Below the pieces are notes generated by a model. It was not told the origin of the DNA. It did not search any database and saw nothing but the letters and a program-made list of their open reading frames with translations. DNA of 64,000 nucleotides from Algibacter sp045066735 (GTDB taxonomy: Bacteria; Bacteroidota; Bacteroidia; Flavobacteriales; Flavobacteriaceae), in the NCBI RefSeq assembly GCF_045066735.1, contig NZ_JBISHH010000011.1:62001-126000 (forward strand), given 5' to 3'. Of the stretch, positions 43,604 through 51,382 are shown one piece after another (position 1 is the first letter of the stretch; every line of letters starts with the position of its first letter). A program made the translations under genes and the position numbers.

Positions 43604-44990
43604 AACCTAAAATTTTAAGTAAGTCTTCACTTTTTTGTTGTTCACTAAATATTTTTTTTGTGATGTTTCCATCTTCATCTCTATCTATTAAAATATGCTT
43701 TGGCGACGGAATTAAACAGTGTTGTAAACCTCCAAAACCACCAATAGTTTCTTGGTAAGCACCTGTATTAAAGAAGCCAATATATAAAGGTTTATCTTTA
43801 TCGTATTTTGGCAGATAAATGGCATTCATGTGCTGTTCACTGTTATAATAATCATCACTATCGCAAGTTAAACCACCAAGTAAAACACGCTCGTAACTAT
43901 CGTTCCAGCGGTTTAAAGGCAACATCACAAAACGCTTATTAATAGCCCAAGTATCAGGTAATGTTGTAATGAAAGATGAATTAATCATGTTCCATTTTTC
44001 ACGATCGTTTTGTTGCTTTTGATATAAAACCTCGTAAATAGCTCCACCACTTTCGCCTACAGTAAAGCTACCAAATTCGGTAAAAATATTTGGTACATCT
44101 ACACCTTCTTCATCACAAACAATTTTAATTTGGTTTACAATTTCTTCAACCATATAAGCATAGTCATAATCAAAAACCAAAGAGTTTTTAATAGGGAAAC
44201 CTCCACCAATATTTAAACTATCTAAGCTCGGACAAATCTTTTTCAAGTTTGTATAAACGCGTAAACATTTAGTAAGCTCGTTCCAGTAATATGCATTATC
44301 ACGAATACCTGTATTAATAAAAAAGTGAAGCATTTTTAAATTCACTTTTTCATTATTCTGAATTTGAGATTTATAAAAAGGCACAATATTTTTATACCCA
44401 ATGCCTAAACGTGAGGTATAAAATTCAAATTTTGGCTCTTCTTCCGAAGCTATTCTAATACCAACATTAAATTCACCATTAATTTCATTAGAAAGCAACT
44501 CTATTTCCTCGTAGTTATCAATTATAGGAATAGCGTTCTTATGTCCGTTATTAATTAATCGAGCAATATTAGTTACATATTGTGCACGTTTAAAACCATT
44601 GCTAATTACAAACGTATCGTCTGTAATTTTACCTTCTTTTTTTAGGTTTTCAACAATATCAATATCAAAAGCCGATGAGGTTTCAATATGTATATCATTC
44701 TTTAAAGCTTCGTTTAAAACATGTTTAAAATGCGAGCTTTTTGTGCAATAGCAGTAATTGTATTTACCTTTATAATCGTTTTTCTCAATAGCATCAGCAA
44801 ACCACTTTTTTGCACGATTAATATTGTTGGAAATTTGTGGCAAATACGTAAACTTTAATGGTACTCCGTAAGTCTCTACGAGCTCCATAAGGTCTACTCC
44901 ATGAAATTGCAATGTTTTGTTTTCTAATGTAAATTCCTCTTGTGGGAAATCATAAGTCTGATTGATTAAATCAATATATTTTGTATTCAA
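43593..44990 (-). CDS. speA: Arginine decarboxylase (PLP, alanine-racemase fold)
   Basis: The 465-residue enzyme matches the compact form of biosynthetic arginine decarboxylase found in Bacteroidota. The PLP-binding Lys is in YCTKSSHF, the phosphate-binding glycines in NIGGGFPI, and an active-site Cys-Asp pair appears in LTCDSDDY. It converts arginine to agmatine, the substrate of the next gene. The reading frame starts at TTG (MNTKYIDLINQ), the expected family N terminus; the next ATG is 34 codons on. It is the first gene of a four-gene coupled operon. A variant -7 box, TATCTTTA, lies upstream at 45011-45018. Confidence 0.92.
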   Translation of the reverse strand: MNTKYIDLINQTYDFPQEEFTLENKTLQFHGVDLMELVETYGVPLKFTYLPQISNNINRAKKWFADAIEKNDYKGKYNYCYCTKSSHFKHVLNEALKNDIHIETSSAFDIDIVENLKKEGKITDDTFVISNGFKRAQYVTNIARLINNGHKNAIPIIDNYEEIELLSNEINGEFNVGIRIASEEEPKFEFYTSRLGIGYKNIVPFYKSQIQNNEKVNLKMLHFFINTGIRDNAYYWNELTKCLRVYTNLKKICPSLDSLNIGGGFPIKNSLVFDYDYAYMVEEIVNQIKIVCDEEGVDVPNIFTEFGSFTVGESGGAIYEVLYQKQQNDREKWNMINSSFITTLPDTWAINKRFVMLPLNRWNDSYERVLLGGLTCDSDDYYNSEQHMNAIYLPKYDKDKPLYIGFFNTGAYQETIGGFGGLQHCLIPSPKHILIDRDEDGNITKKIFSEQQKSEDLLKILGYEQ

Positions 44991-45315
44991 TGTATTTATT
45001 TTAAGAAAGTTAAAGATATAAATTGTAGATTAACTACACGTTAAGTCAATAAAAATAAATAAATCAGATTTGAATTTCCGGTTGAGTAGTAGGCACAAAG
45101 CCGTACTTATACTGGATAGCATATATGGCAGATACGGAAGTTAGCTTTAAAATTCGGTCGCTTAATCGGTAAGCAGCTTTTGAAAATGACTTCCTAATGT
45201 CCAAAAGCCCGAACACAGAAACAGAGTTCAATTCGTTCAGCTAATAATAGTGCAAATGAAATACAAAAAAATGAAATACAAACTTTTTTTTAATTTATTT
45301 TTAAAATATTTTTTT
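44991..45315. other. Intergenic region upstream of speA
   Basis: This gap should hold the speA promoter; a TAnnTTTG-like box with one mismatch is at 45011-45018. From 45061 to about 45290 the base composition is richer in G and C than the surrounding gaps, with a possible CCGTA/TACGG stem near 45102-45139. I find no open reading frame or known family there. It may be a decayed gene or element. Confidence 0.4.
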
Positions 45316-45461
45316 GACGTTACCTAAAGGTCGGGCTTTCCGCTATATCTTTTTGTAAAACAATACCTTAAACCAACTTATAGATCATCTATTTAACCTT
45401 GTTAAAGGTTCTAAAAATAGTGTTTTTCAACCAAAAAGGATGCCGCATCAATCCCTAACGC
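45316..45461 (-). repeat. Structured intergenic element, copy B
   Basis: On the minus strand this segment shows the same order as copy A at 31392: GCGTTA (45461-45456), TAGGGAT, a variable middle, AGCCCGACC (45337-45329), then TAACGT (45322-45317) closing the stem, and a run of A. Relative to copy A the fourth closing pair is T-A instead of C-G. The variable middle is about 40 bases longer than in copy A, mostly AT-rich sequence from 45355 to 45433. Confidence 0.6.
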
Positions 45462-45553
45462 AAGATAAATCTGCTAAAAAACTATTAATCCAAACTTTTT
45501 GTTATTTACGAAAATTCAAATAAGAAATGAAAATATCAGTTTATAAAAACAAA

Positions 45554-45605
45554 AGCGTCGACATTTAATTAGAGTTTCATAAACTATAATTCAAATGTCG
45601 ACGCT
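45554..45605 (-). terminator. Terminator after the RluB-like gene
   Basis: AGCGTCGACATTT and AAATGTCGACGCT form a perfect 13-bp stem with a 26-base loop. On the minus strand it is followed by TTTTGTTTTTAT. It lies 31 bases after the stop of the RluB-like gene. Confidence 0.75.
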
Positions 45606-45635
45606 AAAAACTTATAATATATTGCTTTGTAAAGC

Positions 45636-46514
45636 TTACAGCATTTTTAAAGTATTCAACTCTTGTTCAGTTAAATGTTTCCAGCTTCCGCGAGGAATAT
45701 CTTTTTTTGTTAAATGCCCAATAGCAACACAATCTAAACTTACAATCTCATATTTTATGTAATCGAAAATACTACGAATAATAGTGTTTCCAGTATTTTT
45801 AATTTTAAGGCCAATTTCTTTTTTAGAGGCATTGTCTATATAGCTAATTTCTTCTACTTCAATAAGCTTTCCTTCTATTTTAAAACCAGCTTGTATCTTT
45901 TTTAAATCTTCTAATTTTAAATTCTTATCCAATTCAATATGAAATAAACGCGGCACACCATGTTTTGAATTCGTGAACTTAGCCACTATAGCATCGTCAT
46001 TAGTAAACAATAATAAACCCTTGGAATTTCTACCTAAACGTCCAATAGGCTTAATACGTGAACTCGTTGAATTCGCAACCAAATCCATTACCGTTCTACC
46101 TTTACCTTCACTAGTTGTTGTAGCAAAACCTTTAGGTTTATTTAATAAAACATAAGCTTTTTTCTCTGGGTTTATACGTGCTCCGTCGTAACGAACTTCG
46201 TCTGCAACTTTTACCTTATACCCCATTTCGGTAATAACTTTACCGTTCACGGTTACTAAACCAATAGCGATATGATCATCGGCTTCACGACGAGAACATA
46301 TACCAGAGTTAGCAATGTATTTGTTTAGTCTAATTTCATCAGGGTTACTCGTCCTTTTAGGTGCAGGATTCCCTTTTTTAATAGGTGCATTTCCTCTAGA
46401 AAAACTTTTACTTTTTCCGCCTTCTCCTCCTCTTGCAACGCCTTTTTTAGCTTCGCCTTGATTACCTCTACCCGATGGTTTCCCTTTTCCGCTTGTTCCT
46501 TGACTTCTGTTCAT
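45636..46514 (-). CDS. RluB/RsuA-family pseudouridine synthase homologue lacking the catalytic Asp
   Basis: The 292-residue protein has a low-complexity basic N terminus (Gly, Lys, Arg, Ser; 1-58), an S4 RNA-binding domain (about 60-105; IRLNKYIANSGICSRREAD) and an RsuA/RluB-type domain. In active enzymes the catalytic Asp lies in GRLDxxSxGLLL; here it is Gly161 (GRLGRNSKGLLLF), from a GGT codon. The arginine motif usually read as RNRQVRRMF is NTIIRSIF. It may therefore bind rRNA without modifying it, or have taken another role. The frame is intact and the rest is well kept, so this is not a decayed gene. A TAnnTTTG box lies just upstream. Confidence 0.88.
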   Translation of the reverse strand: MNRSQGTSGKGKPSGRGNQGEAKKGVARGGEGGKSKSFSRGNAPIKKGNPAPKRTSNPDEIRLNKYIANSGICSRREADDHIAIGLVTVNGKVITEMGYKVKVADEVRYDGARINPEKKAYVLLNKPKGFATTTSEGKGRTVMDLVANSTSSRIKPIGRLGRNSKGLLLFTNDDAIVAKFTNSKHGVPRLFHIELDKNLKLEDLKKIQAGFKIEGKLIEVEEISYIDNASKKEIGLKIKNTGNTIIRSIFDYIKYEIVSLDCVAIGHLTKKDIPRGSWKHLTEQELNTLKML

Positions 46515-46530
46515 GACTAATAATTTTCTG

Positions 46531-46538
46531 CAAAGATA
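46531..46538 (-). promoter_or_regulatory. Promoter -7 box for the RluB-like gene
   Basis: TATCTTTG on the minus strand matches TAnnTTTG and lies 16 bases before the ATG. Confidence 0.5.
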
Positions 46539-46620
46539 TATTTAAAATTATGATTGACGATTTAAGTTTTACTTTTTGTTTTCCGTAAACAACACGAAAG
46601 CACTTAATAGCAATGTTTTA

Positions 46621-47523
46621 TTAAATTCTATTTAAAACTACACTAACCTTTATAAGCACTATACTAAATGCACCTACAACAATTATAAATTTTAAAATAT
46701 TATGAAGTATTAAATAATGTGTTTTTGTTTTAGACATCCATAAAATGAGCAAAAAAGCCAATAACAACGGAATGCATAAATAGAAATACAAATACATGTA
46801 ACCAATATCGTAACGAGAGAGCAACAAGCTTATAGGTAACCAAGTTAGAACCGCTAAAATAGTTAGCATAATTTTAGATGCCTTTTCACCATAAACTATA
46901 GGAATGGTTTTATAATTTTGAGCCAAATCTCCTTTTATATTTTCTAAATCTTTAGTAAGTTCACGCATAGACATCATTAAAAACAAGAAAACAGCATGAA
47001 CAAAAACCACATGCTCGAAATTTTTATAATACATAAAAATCGCAAAAAACGGTGTAATCGTTAATATAGCCGAAGTTAAATTGCCTATAAACGGCATTTT
47101 TTTTAATTTATGCGAATAGAACCAAATTCCAAAAATGTAAATAGAAAAGAAAATTACGCCTTTAAACGACACATAGCTTGCCATAACGGCTGCCAAAAAG
47201 TTAAGAACAAAATAGAAAGACAACTTGGTATTTTGACTTATTAACTTATCTAACTTCGATTTTATTGGCCTATTAATTAAATCTTTCTCTGAGTCATAAA
47301 AATTATTAATAATATAACCACCTGCAATAGTTGCCGCAGAAGCCAAAACAAGCATGAGTAAGTTTAAATCTAATACGACATCTTTTACAGGTAGCTCGTG
47401 CCCCAATATAAAAATAGCCGTTAGGTATTGTGCAATAACTACAATAAGAATATTGTAACCTCTCACCACAGAGAACATGCTAAAAAACTTAAGTAAAATG
47501 TGCTTTTGTTTTCTGGACAGCAT
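46621..47523 (-). CDS. UbiA-family prenyltransferase
   Basis: The 300-residue inner-membrane protein has about nine membrane helices and the two Asp-rich motifs of UbiA prenyltransferases: NNFYDSEKD (about residue 90) and KDLENIKGD (about 190). These enzymes transfer an isoprenoid chain to an acceptor. The sequence resembles the geranylgeranylglycerol-phosphate type often annotated in Flavobacteriaceae, but the acceptor cannot be read. It lies 66 bases downstream of the mevalonate kinase gene on the same strand, so a link with isoprenoid supply is likely. Confidence 0.88.
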   Translation of the reverse strand: MLSRKQKHILLKFFSMFSVVRGYNILIVVIAQYLTAIFILGHELPVKDVVLDLNLLMLVLASAATIAGGYIINNFYDSEKDLINRPIKSKLDKLISQNTKLSFYFVLNFLAAVMASYVSFKGVIFFSIYIFGIWFYSHKLKKMPFIGNLTSAILTITPFFAIFMYYKNFEHVVFVHAVFLFLMMSMRELTKDLENIKGDLAQNYKTIPIVYGEKASKIMLTILAVLTWLPISLLLSRYDIGYMYLYFYLCIPLLLAFLLILWMSKTKTHYLILHNILKFIIVVGAFSIVLIKVSVVLNRI

Positions 47524-47589
47524 AAAATCGTGCTTTTGAAAAAAATACCCTAATATTTCCGAAAAGTTTTCGAAATTGCTTAATAAAAT

Positions 47590-48519
47590 TTAGAAATTAT
47601 AAACAACCTCTAATTTATAATCTGAAAGTGCTTTCTCTGCTTTACTTAAATCTTCCGTAAAGCCCAAAATATAGCCACCTCCACCAGAACCACAAAGTTT
47701 TAAATAGTAATCGTTAGTATCGATACCTTTTTTCCAAAGCTCGTGAAACTGTTGCGGAATCATGGGTTTAAAATGGCTTAAAACCACCTTAGATAAACTC
47801 TTAGTGTTTTTAAATAAAGATTTAACATCACCTTTTAGGAAATCATCTACGCAAGCATCCGTGTGTTTTATAAATTGATTTTTTAACATACTACGAAAGC
47901 CTTCTTGTTTCATGTTTTCCATAAACAAACTCACCATTGGCGCAGTTTCTCCAATAATACCACTATCTAATAAAAACACAGCGCCTTTACCATCGTTTTG
48001 CTGAGCAGGAATACCTGTAGCTTCGATATTATCTTTTGAATTGATAAGGATTGGAATGCTTAAATAACTATTTAAAGGATCTAAACCTGAAGATTTTCCG
48101 TGGAAAAAAGATTCCATTTCAGAAAAAATAGTTTTTAGTTTTAATAGTTTTTCACGTGTTAAATTCTCTAAAACTGTAATTTTATCTTGTGCATATTTAT
48201 CGTAAATAGCAGCAACCAATGCACCACTACTACCAACACCATAACCTTGTGGAATAGACGAATCGAAATACATTCCAGCATTTACATGTTTTTTTAGTGA
48301 AGCCACATCAAAAACAACCAATTCCGGATTAATATTCTCTAAATATCCAACGTAACGCTTTAAACTTGCGTTAGAGGCAATTGCCGTTTCCGATGGATTT
48401 TTATCTGTTTTTAAAGCACCATTGTAAAAGCTGTAAGGTATAGATAAACCTTTAGAATCCTTAATGATTCCGTACTCTCCGAAGAGTAATATTTTTGAGT
48501 AAAATAATGGTCCTTTCAT
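47590..48519 (-). CDS. Mevalonate kinase (GHMP family)
   Basis: The 309-residue protein is a GHMP kinase. It opens with the family strand GPLFYSKILLFGEYG, has the ATP loop PQGYGVGSSGALVAAIY near residue 90, and the C-terminal motif LCGSGGGGYILGF. Placed directly after diphosphomevalonate decarboxylase, it is most likely mevalonate kinase. Phosphomevalonate kinase is a close alternative from the same family, and none other is visible in the window. I use the ATG at 48519; a TTG start further upstream would add nine residues without similarity. The gene begins 29 bases after mvaD ends. Confidence 0.85.
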   Translation of the reverse strand: MKGPLFYSKILLFGEYGIIKDSKGLSIPYSFYNGALKTDKNPSETAIASNASLKRYVGYLENINPELVVFDVASLKKHVNAGMYFDSSIPQGYGVGSSGALVAAIYDKYAQDKITVLENLTREKLLKLKTIFSEMESFFHGKSSGLDPLNSYLSIPILINSKDNIEATGIPAQQNDGKGAVFLLDSGIIGETAPMVSLFMENMKQEGFRSMLKNQFIKHTDACVDDFLKGDVKSLFKNTKSLSKVVLSHFKPMIPQQFHELWKKGIDTNDYYLKLCGSGGGGYILGFTEDLSKAEKALSDYKLEVVYNF

Positions 48520-48548
48520 AAGCGATAGTCGACTTGGTAATTGCAAAA

Positions 48549-49628
48549 TTACAACAGTTTTGCCCCAAATCCAACTTTATCATTAATATACTCACCTTTT
48601 TGACAAAAGGTAACTAACTCACTTTTAATGAATTTAAGTACAGATCCTGCCTCATTCTCTGGGTATAAAACATGTACATTTGCCCCAGCATCTAAAGTAA
48701 AACAAACTTTAGAACCTGTAGATTCTCTAAACGCCCATATTTTATTTATAATCTGCAACGTGTTCGGTTTCATTAAAATAAAATAAGGCATACTCGTCAT
48801 CATCATGGCGTGTAACGTTAAGGCTTCACTTTCAACCAAACCAATAAAAGCATCTAAATCTCCCGATTTTAAAATACTTTTAATGTCTGTTAAATTTTTA
48901 TTAGCCTGTTCAAAACGTTGTCCCGCAAATGGATGACCATGCATTAAATTATGCCCAACTGTACTACTTACCTGCTTTTCACCTTTATCTACCAATAAAA
49001 TAGTATCCTGATAGTTTTTAAAATTCTCATGAACTTCAAACGGATATTTCACACCAAACAAATCGGAACTTCCATACACATCCACATGCTCTCCCCAAAC
49101 TACCAAATCACCTTCCAAACTACGGCAAGCACTACCAGAACCTAATCGTGCTAAAAAAGATGCTTTTTGAGTAAAATTGATTTCTAAATCATCATGAACC
49201 AACTCTTTTTCAATACTCATTAAGCACAATGCTAAAGCACTCATTCCTGATGCCGATGATGCAATACCTGAACTATGAGGAAATGAATTTGATGTTTCAA
49301 TTTTAAAATGATAGTTTTTTAAAAACGGTAAATAGCGTTCCACTCGCTTAAAAAAAGTTTCTATTTTAGGTTTGAAATCGTCTTTTTTCTCATTATCCAA
49401 AAATACATCGAACGAAAAATCAGCTTTATTTTCTTTTTCAGAAAAACTTAATTTTGTGGTTGTTTTACAATAATCTAGTGTAAAACTTATAGATGGATTT
49501 TCTGGTATTTGATCTTTCTTTTTCCCCCAATATTTCACTAAAGCAATATTACTTGGCGAACTCCATTTAAAATCTCCACTTTTAATATGCTTAGAATATG
49601 GTTTTGGGATAAAATCGGTTTCAGTCAT
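48549..49628 (-). CDS. mvaD: Diphosphomevalonate decarboxylase
   Basis: The 359-residue enzyme converts diphosphomevalonate to isopentenyl diphosphate. Family signatures are NIALVKYWGKKK near residue 28, HSSGIASSASGMSALAL, LGSGSACRSLEGDLVVW with the catalytic region, and TLDAGANVHVLYP near the C terminus, which contains the key Asp. It is first in a minus-strand run mvaD, mevalonate kinase, UbiA. HMG-CoA reductase lies 42 kb away. An exact TAnnTTTG box and a TTG 24 bases before it support a promoter upstream. Confidence 0.94.
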   Translation of the reverse strand: MTETDFIPKPYSKHIKSGDFKWSSPSNIALVKYWGKKKDQIPENPSISFTLDYCKTTTKLSFSEKENKADFSFDVFLDNEKKDDFKPKIETFFKRVERYLPFLKNYHFKIETSNSFPHSSGIASSASGMSALALCLMSIEKELVHDDLEINFTQKASFLARLGSGSACRSLEGDLVVWGEHVDVYGSSDLFGVKYPFEVHENFKNYQDTILLVDKGEKQVSSTVGHNLMHGHPFAGQRFEQANKNLTDIKSILKSGDLDAFIGLVESEALTLHAMMMTSMPYFILMKPNTLQIINKIWAFRESTGSKVCFTLDAGANVHVLYPENEAGSVLKFIKSELVTFCQKGEYINDKVGFGAKLL

Positions 49629-49663
49629 GTTTTAATTTTGAACTTTATTGAAGCTTGTTTTGG

Positions 49664-49671
49664 CAAAAATA
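49664..49671 (-). promoter_or_regulatory. Promoter -7 box for mvaD
   Basis: TATTTTTG on the minus strand matches TAnnTTTG, 35 bases before the ATG, with TTG 24 bases further upstream. Confidence 0.6.
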
Positions 49672-49735
49672 AGAAATATCTCTGCTATTTATATCCAATT
49701 AAGTAATTCACTATTATTGTTTCCAAACAACTGAT

Positions 49736-50275
49736 TTAGTTGACGTTTTCAGACAGTTCTAAAAGTTTAACCATAGTTTTATAATTTCTTGCTGTAGCGA
49801 TAACCCTTAATTTACGTTCAAAAAAGTTATTATTGTATTTGGTTTTTCCGTACCCAATAGATGAATAAAAATAAACACAATTTGGAGATATTTTAATGTC
49901 CTCATTCTCAAAAGTTATACTCAAAACTTCATTTACCAATTCTGCTTTTGGAGGTTTATATAATAACGAAAAGTAACTTTTTTGTTTTTTCTCTTCGGAA
50001 AATGGACAAGAACTAAAAACAGTTTTTAACGCATCTTTAGTTTTTACAATTACAGGAACGCTTAATCCAAAATGCTCTTTTATAGCTCCTCCAATTCGAA
50101 GTTCTAATTTTGAAGCGTTTTCTTCTTCAGAATTAAAAATAATATTGCCACTCTGTATATATGTTTGTACGTCTTTTAAACCAATATTTAATAACAAATC
50201 GCGAAGCTCTGCCATTAAAATTTTATTCTTTCCACCAACATTAATACCCCTTAGCAATGCAATATAAGTCCCCAT
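49736..50275 (-). CDS. DUF1697-family protein
   Basis: The 179-residue soluble protein matches DUF1697: it begins YIALLRGINVGGKNKILMAELRDLL (family start, shown in part), followed by VQTYIQSGNIIF and a C-terminal WT-free variant KTKYNNNFFERKL. The function of the family is not known. It starts 7 bases after the GNAT gene ends, so they are probably cotranscribed. Nothing in the sequence links it to the isoprenoid genes on its other side. Confidence 0.85.
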   Translation of the reverse strand: MGTYIALLRGINVGGKNKILMAELRDLLLNIGLKDVQTYIQSGNIIFNSEEENASKLELRIGGAIKEHFGLSVPVIVKTKDALKTVFSSCPFSEEKKQKSYFSLLYKPPKAELVNEVLSITFENEDIKISPNCVYFYSSIGYGKTKYNNNFFERKLRVIATARNYKTMVKLLELSENVN

Positions 50276-50282
50276 AGCAATT

Positions 50283-50738
50283 CTATTTTAAATTTTTAGC
50301 GAAGCAAATACTATTTTCAGCCTTTACATAATCACCAAAATTAGGAATAGTATGGTAATTATTTTTCTCATAAAACCTGATAGCATAAGGTTTCTCTTTT
50401 AAAGTCTCGAGAATACATTTTTTAAAACCTAATTCTACACTCCAATCTTCTAAGGCTTCTAAAACCAATTTAGCAACATCTTTCCCTCTAGATTCAAAAG
50501 GCACAAACATCCGCTTAACCTCAGATTCATTTTCCGAAAAGGCCTTAATACCTCCACACCCAACAGGCTTATTATTTTCATCGTAAGCCACAACGGCATG
50601 CCTAATTTCTTTAACATTATTGAGTTTTCCGTAAAACTGTTTTTCCTCTTTATAATAAACACCTAAATCAATATCCAAAGCCTCAACGAGTTTTTGAAAA
50701 TCTAAATCATCAGAATTCGTTCTTTTTATACTAATCAT
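50283..50738 (-). CDS. GNAT-family N-acetyltransferase
   Basis: The 151-residue protein has a GNAT fold. The core strand with VKRMFVPFESRGKDVAKLVLEAL contains the acetyl-CoA loop, though the usual R/Q-x-x-G-x-G/A reads SRGKDVA. The C-terminal YAIRFYEKNNYHTIPNFGDY matches the family end. The substrate is unknown. It is the first gene of a two-gene run with the DUF1697 gene and is divergent from the lipoprotein gene at 50860. Confidence 0.88.
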   Translation of the reverse strand: MISIKRTNSDDLDFQKLVEALDIDLGVYYKEEKQFYGKLNNVKEIRHAVVAYDENNKPVGCGGIKAFSENESEVKRMFVPFESRGKDVAKLVLEALEDWSVELGFKKCILETLKEKPYAIRFYEKNNYHTIPNFGDYVKAENSICFAKNLK

Positions 50739-50859
50739 TCTTTTACGCTTTTTAACGATACAATTGCGACGTTTGCAACCAAAACTAAGGTATTCATCGT
50801 TATATCATAGCTATAAAAGACAATATTCCTTAACTTTGTTTAAATATTTTATTTAAATT

Positions 50860-51381
50860 GTGAAAAAAGTTGCCCCAAAACATACTAACTTTTACAAGCC
50901 TAAAACTGCATTTTTGTTGCTAATTATTTTGGCTTGTTTTTCGTGCGCTTCAAAATCTGTAATTACTCAAAATCAAGACATTCCAGATAGCAATCCGAAG
51001 CTTATATTTTTAAATTATCAGATTTCTAATAATAAAAGCGGACAAAAATCTATTAAATTTATAGGTAAAAAAATAGTAGACGGAAAACTGAGAAACAAAG
51101 GTTCTAAGTATATAGACATTGGTAATACAGGAGATTTAGTTTGTGCCCAACTCAGTAAAAATAAAACTCTAATTTCTGAGCAAACCATCTCTAATCCGTT
51201 ATTAAAAACTATTGAAATTACAACTGATTCTTTTACATTTAAAAAGCGAAACGTAGCCATAAAACAAGCGCCATTGAATATACGTATTCAGTTAAATGCT
51301 TCAACAAAATTTATTAGAATAAAAGAGGTTATAGACTCCTTACAAAACACAAAAACGCTTATTACATCTAGCATTGAATAA
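50860..51381 (+). CDS. Small lipoprotein encoded before the M64 peptidase
   Basis: The 173-residue protein starts with GTG (no in-frame ATG nearby). It has a lipoprotein signal with a basic N terminus, the hydrophobic AFLLLIILA and a lipobox ending CFSC. The mature part is beta-rich (LIFLNYQIS, KSIKFIGKKIVDGK). I do not recognise a family. Its stop codon is one base before the ATG of the T9SS-exported M64 peptidase, so the two are almost certainly translationally coupled. It might assist export or hold the peptidase at the surface, but this is inference. Confidence 0.8.
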   Translation: MKKVAPKHTNFYKPKTAFLLLIILACFSCASKSVITQNQDIPDSNPKLIFLNYQISNNKSGQKSIKFIGKKIVDGKLRNKGSKYIDIGNTGDLVCAQLSKNKTLISEQTISNPLLKTIEITTDSFTFKKRNVAIKQAPLNIRIQLNASTKFIRIKEVIDSLQNTKTLITSSIE

Positions 51382-51382
51382 C

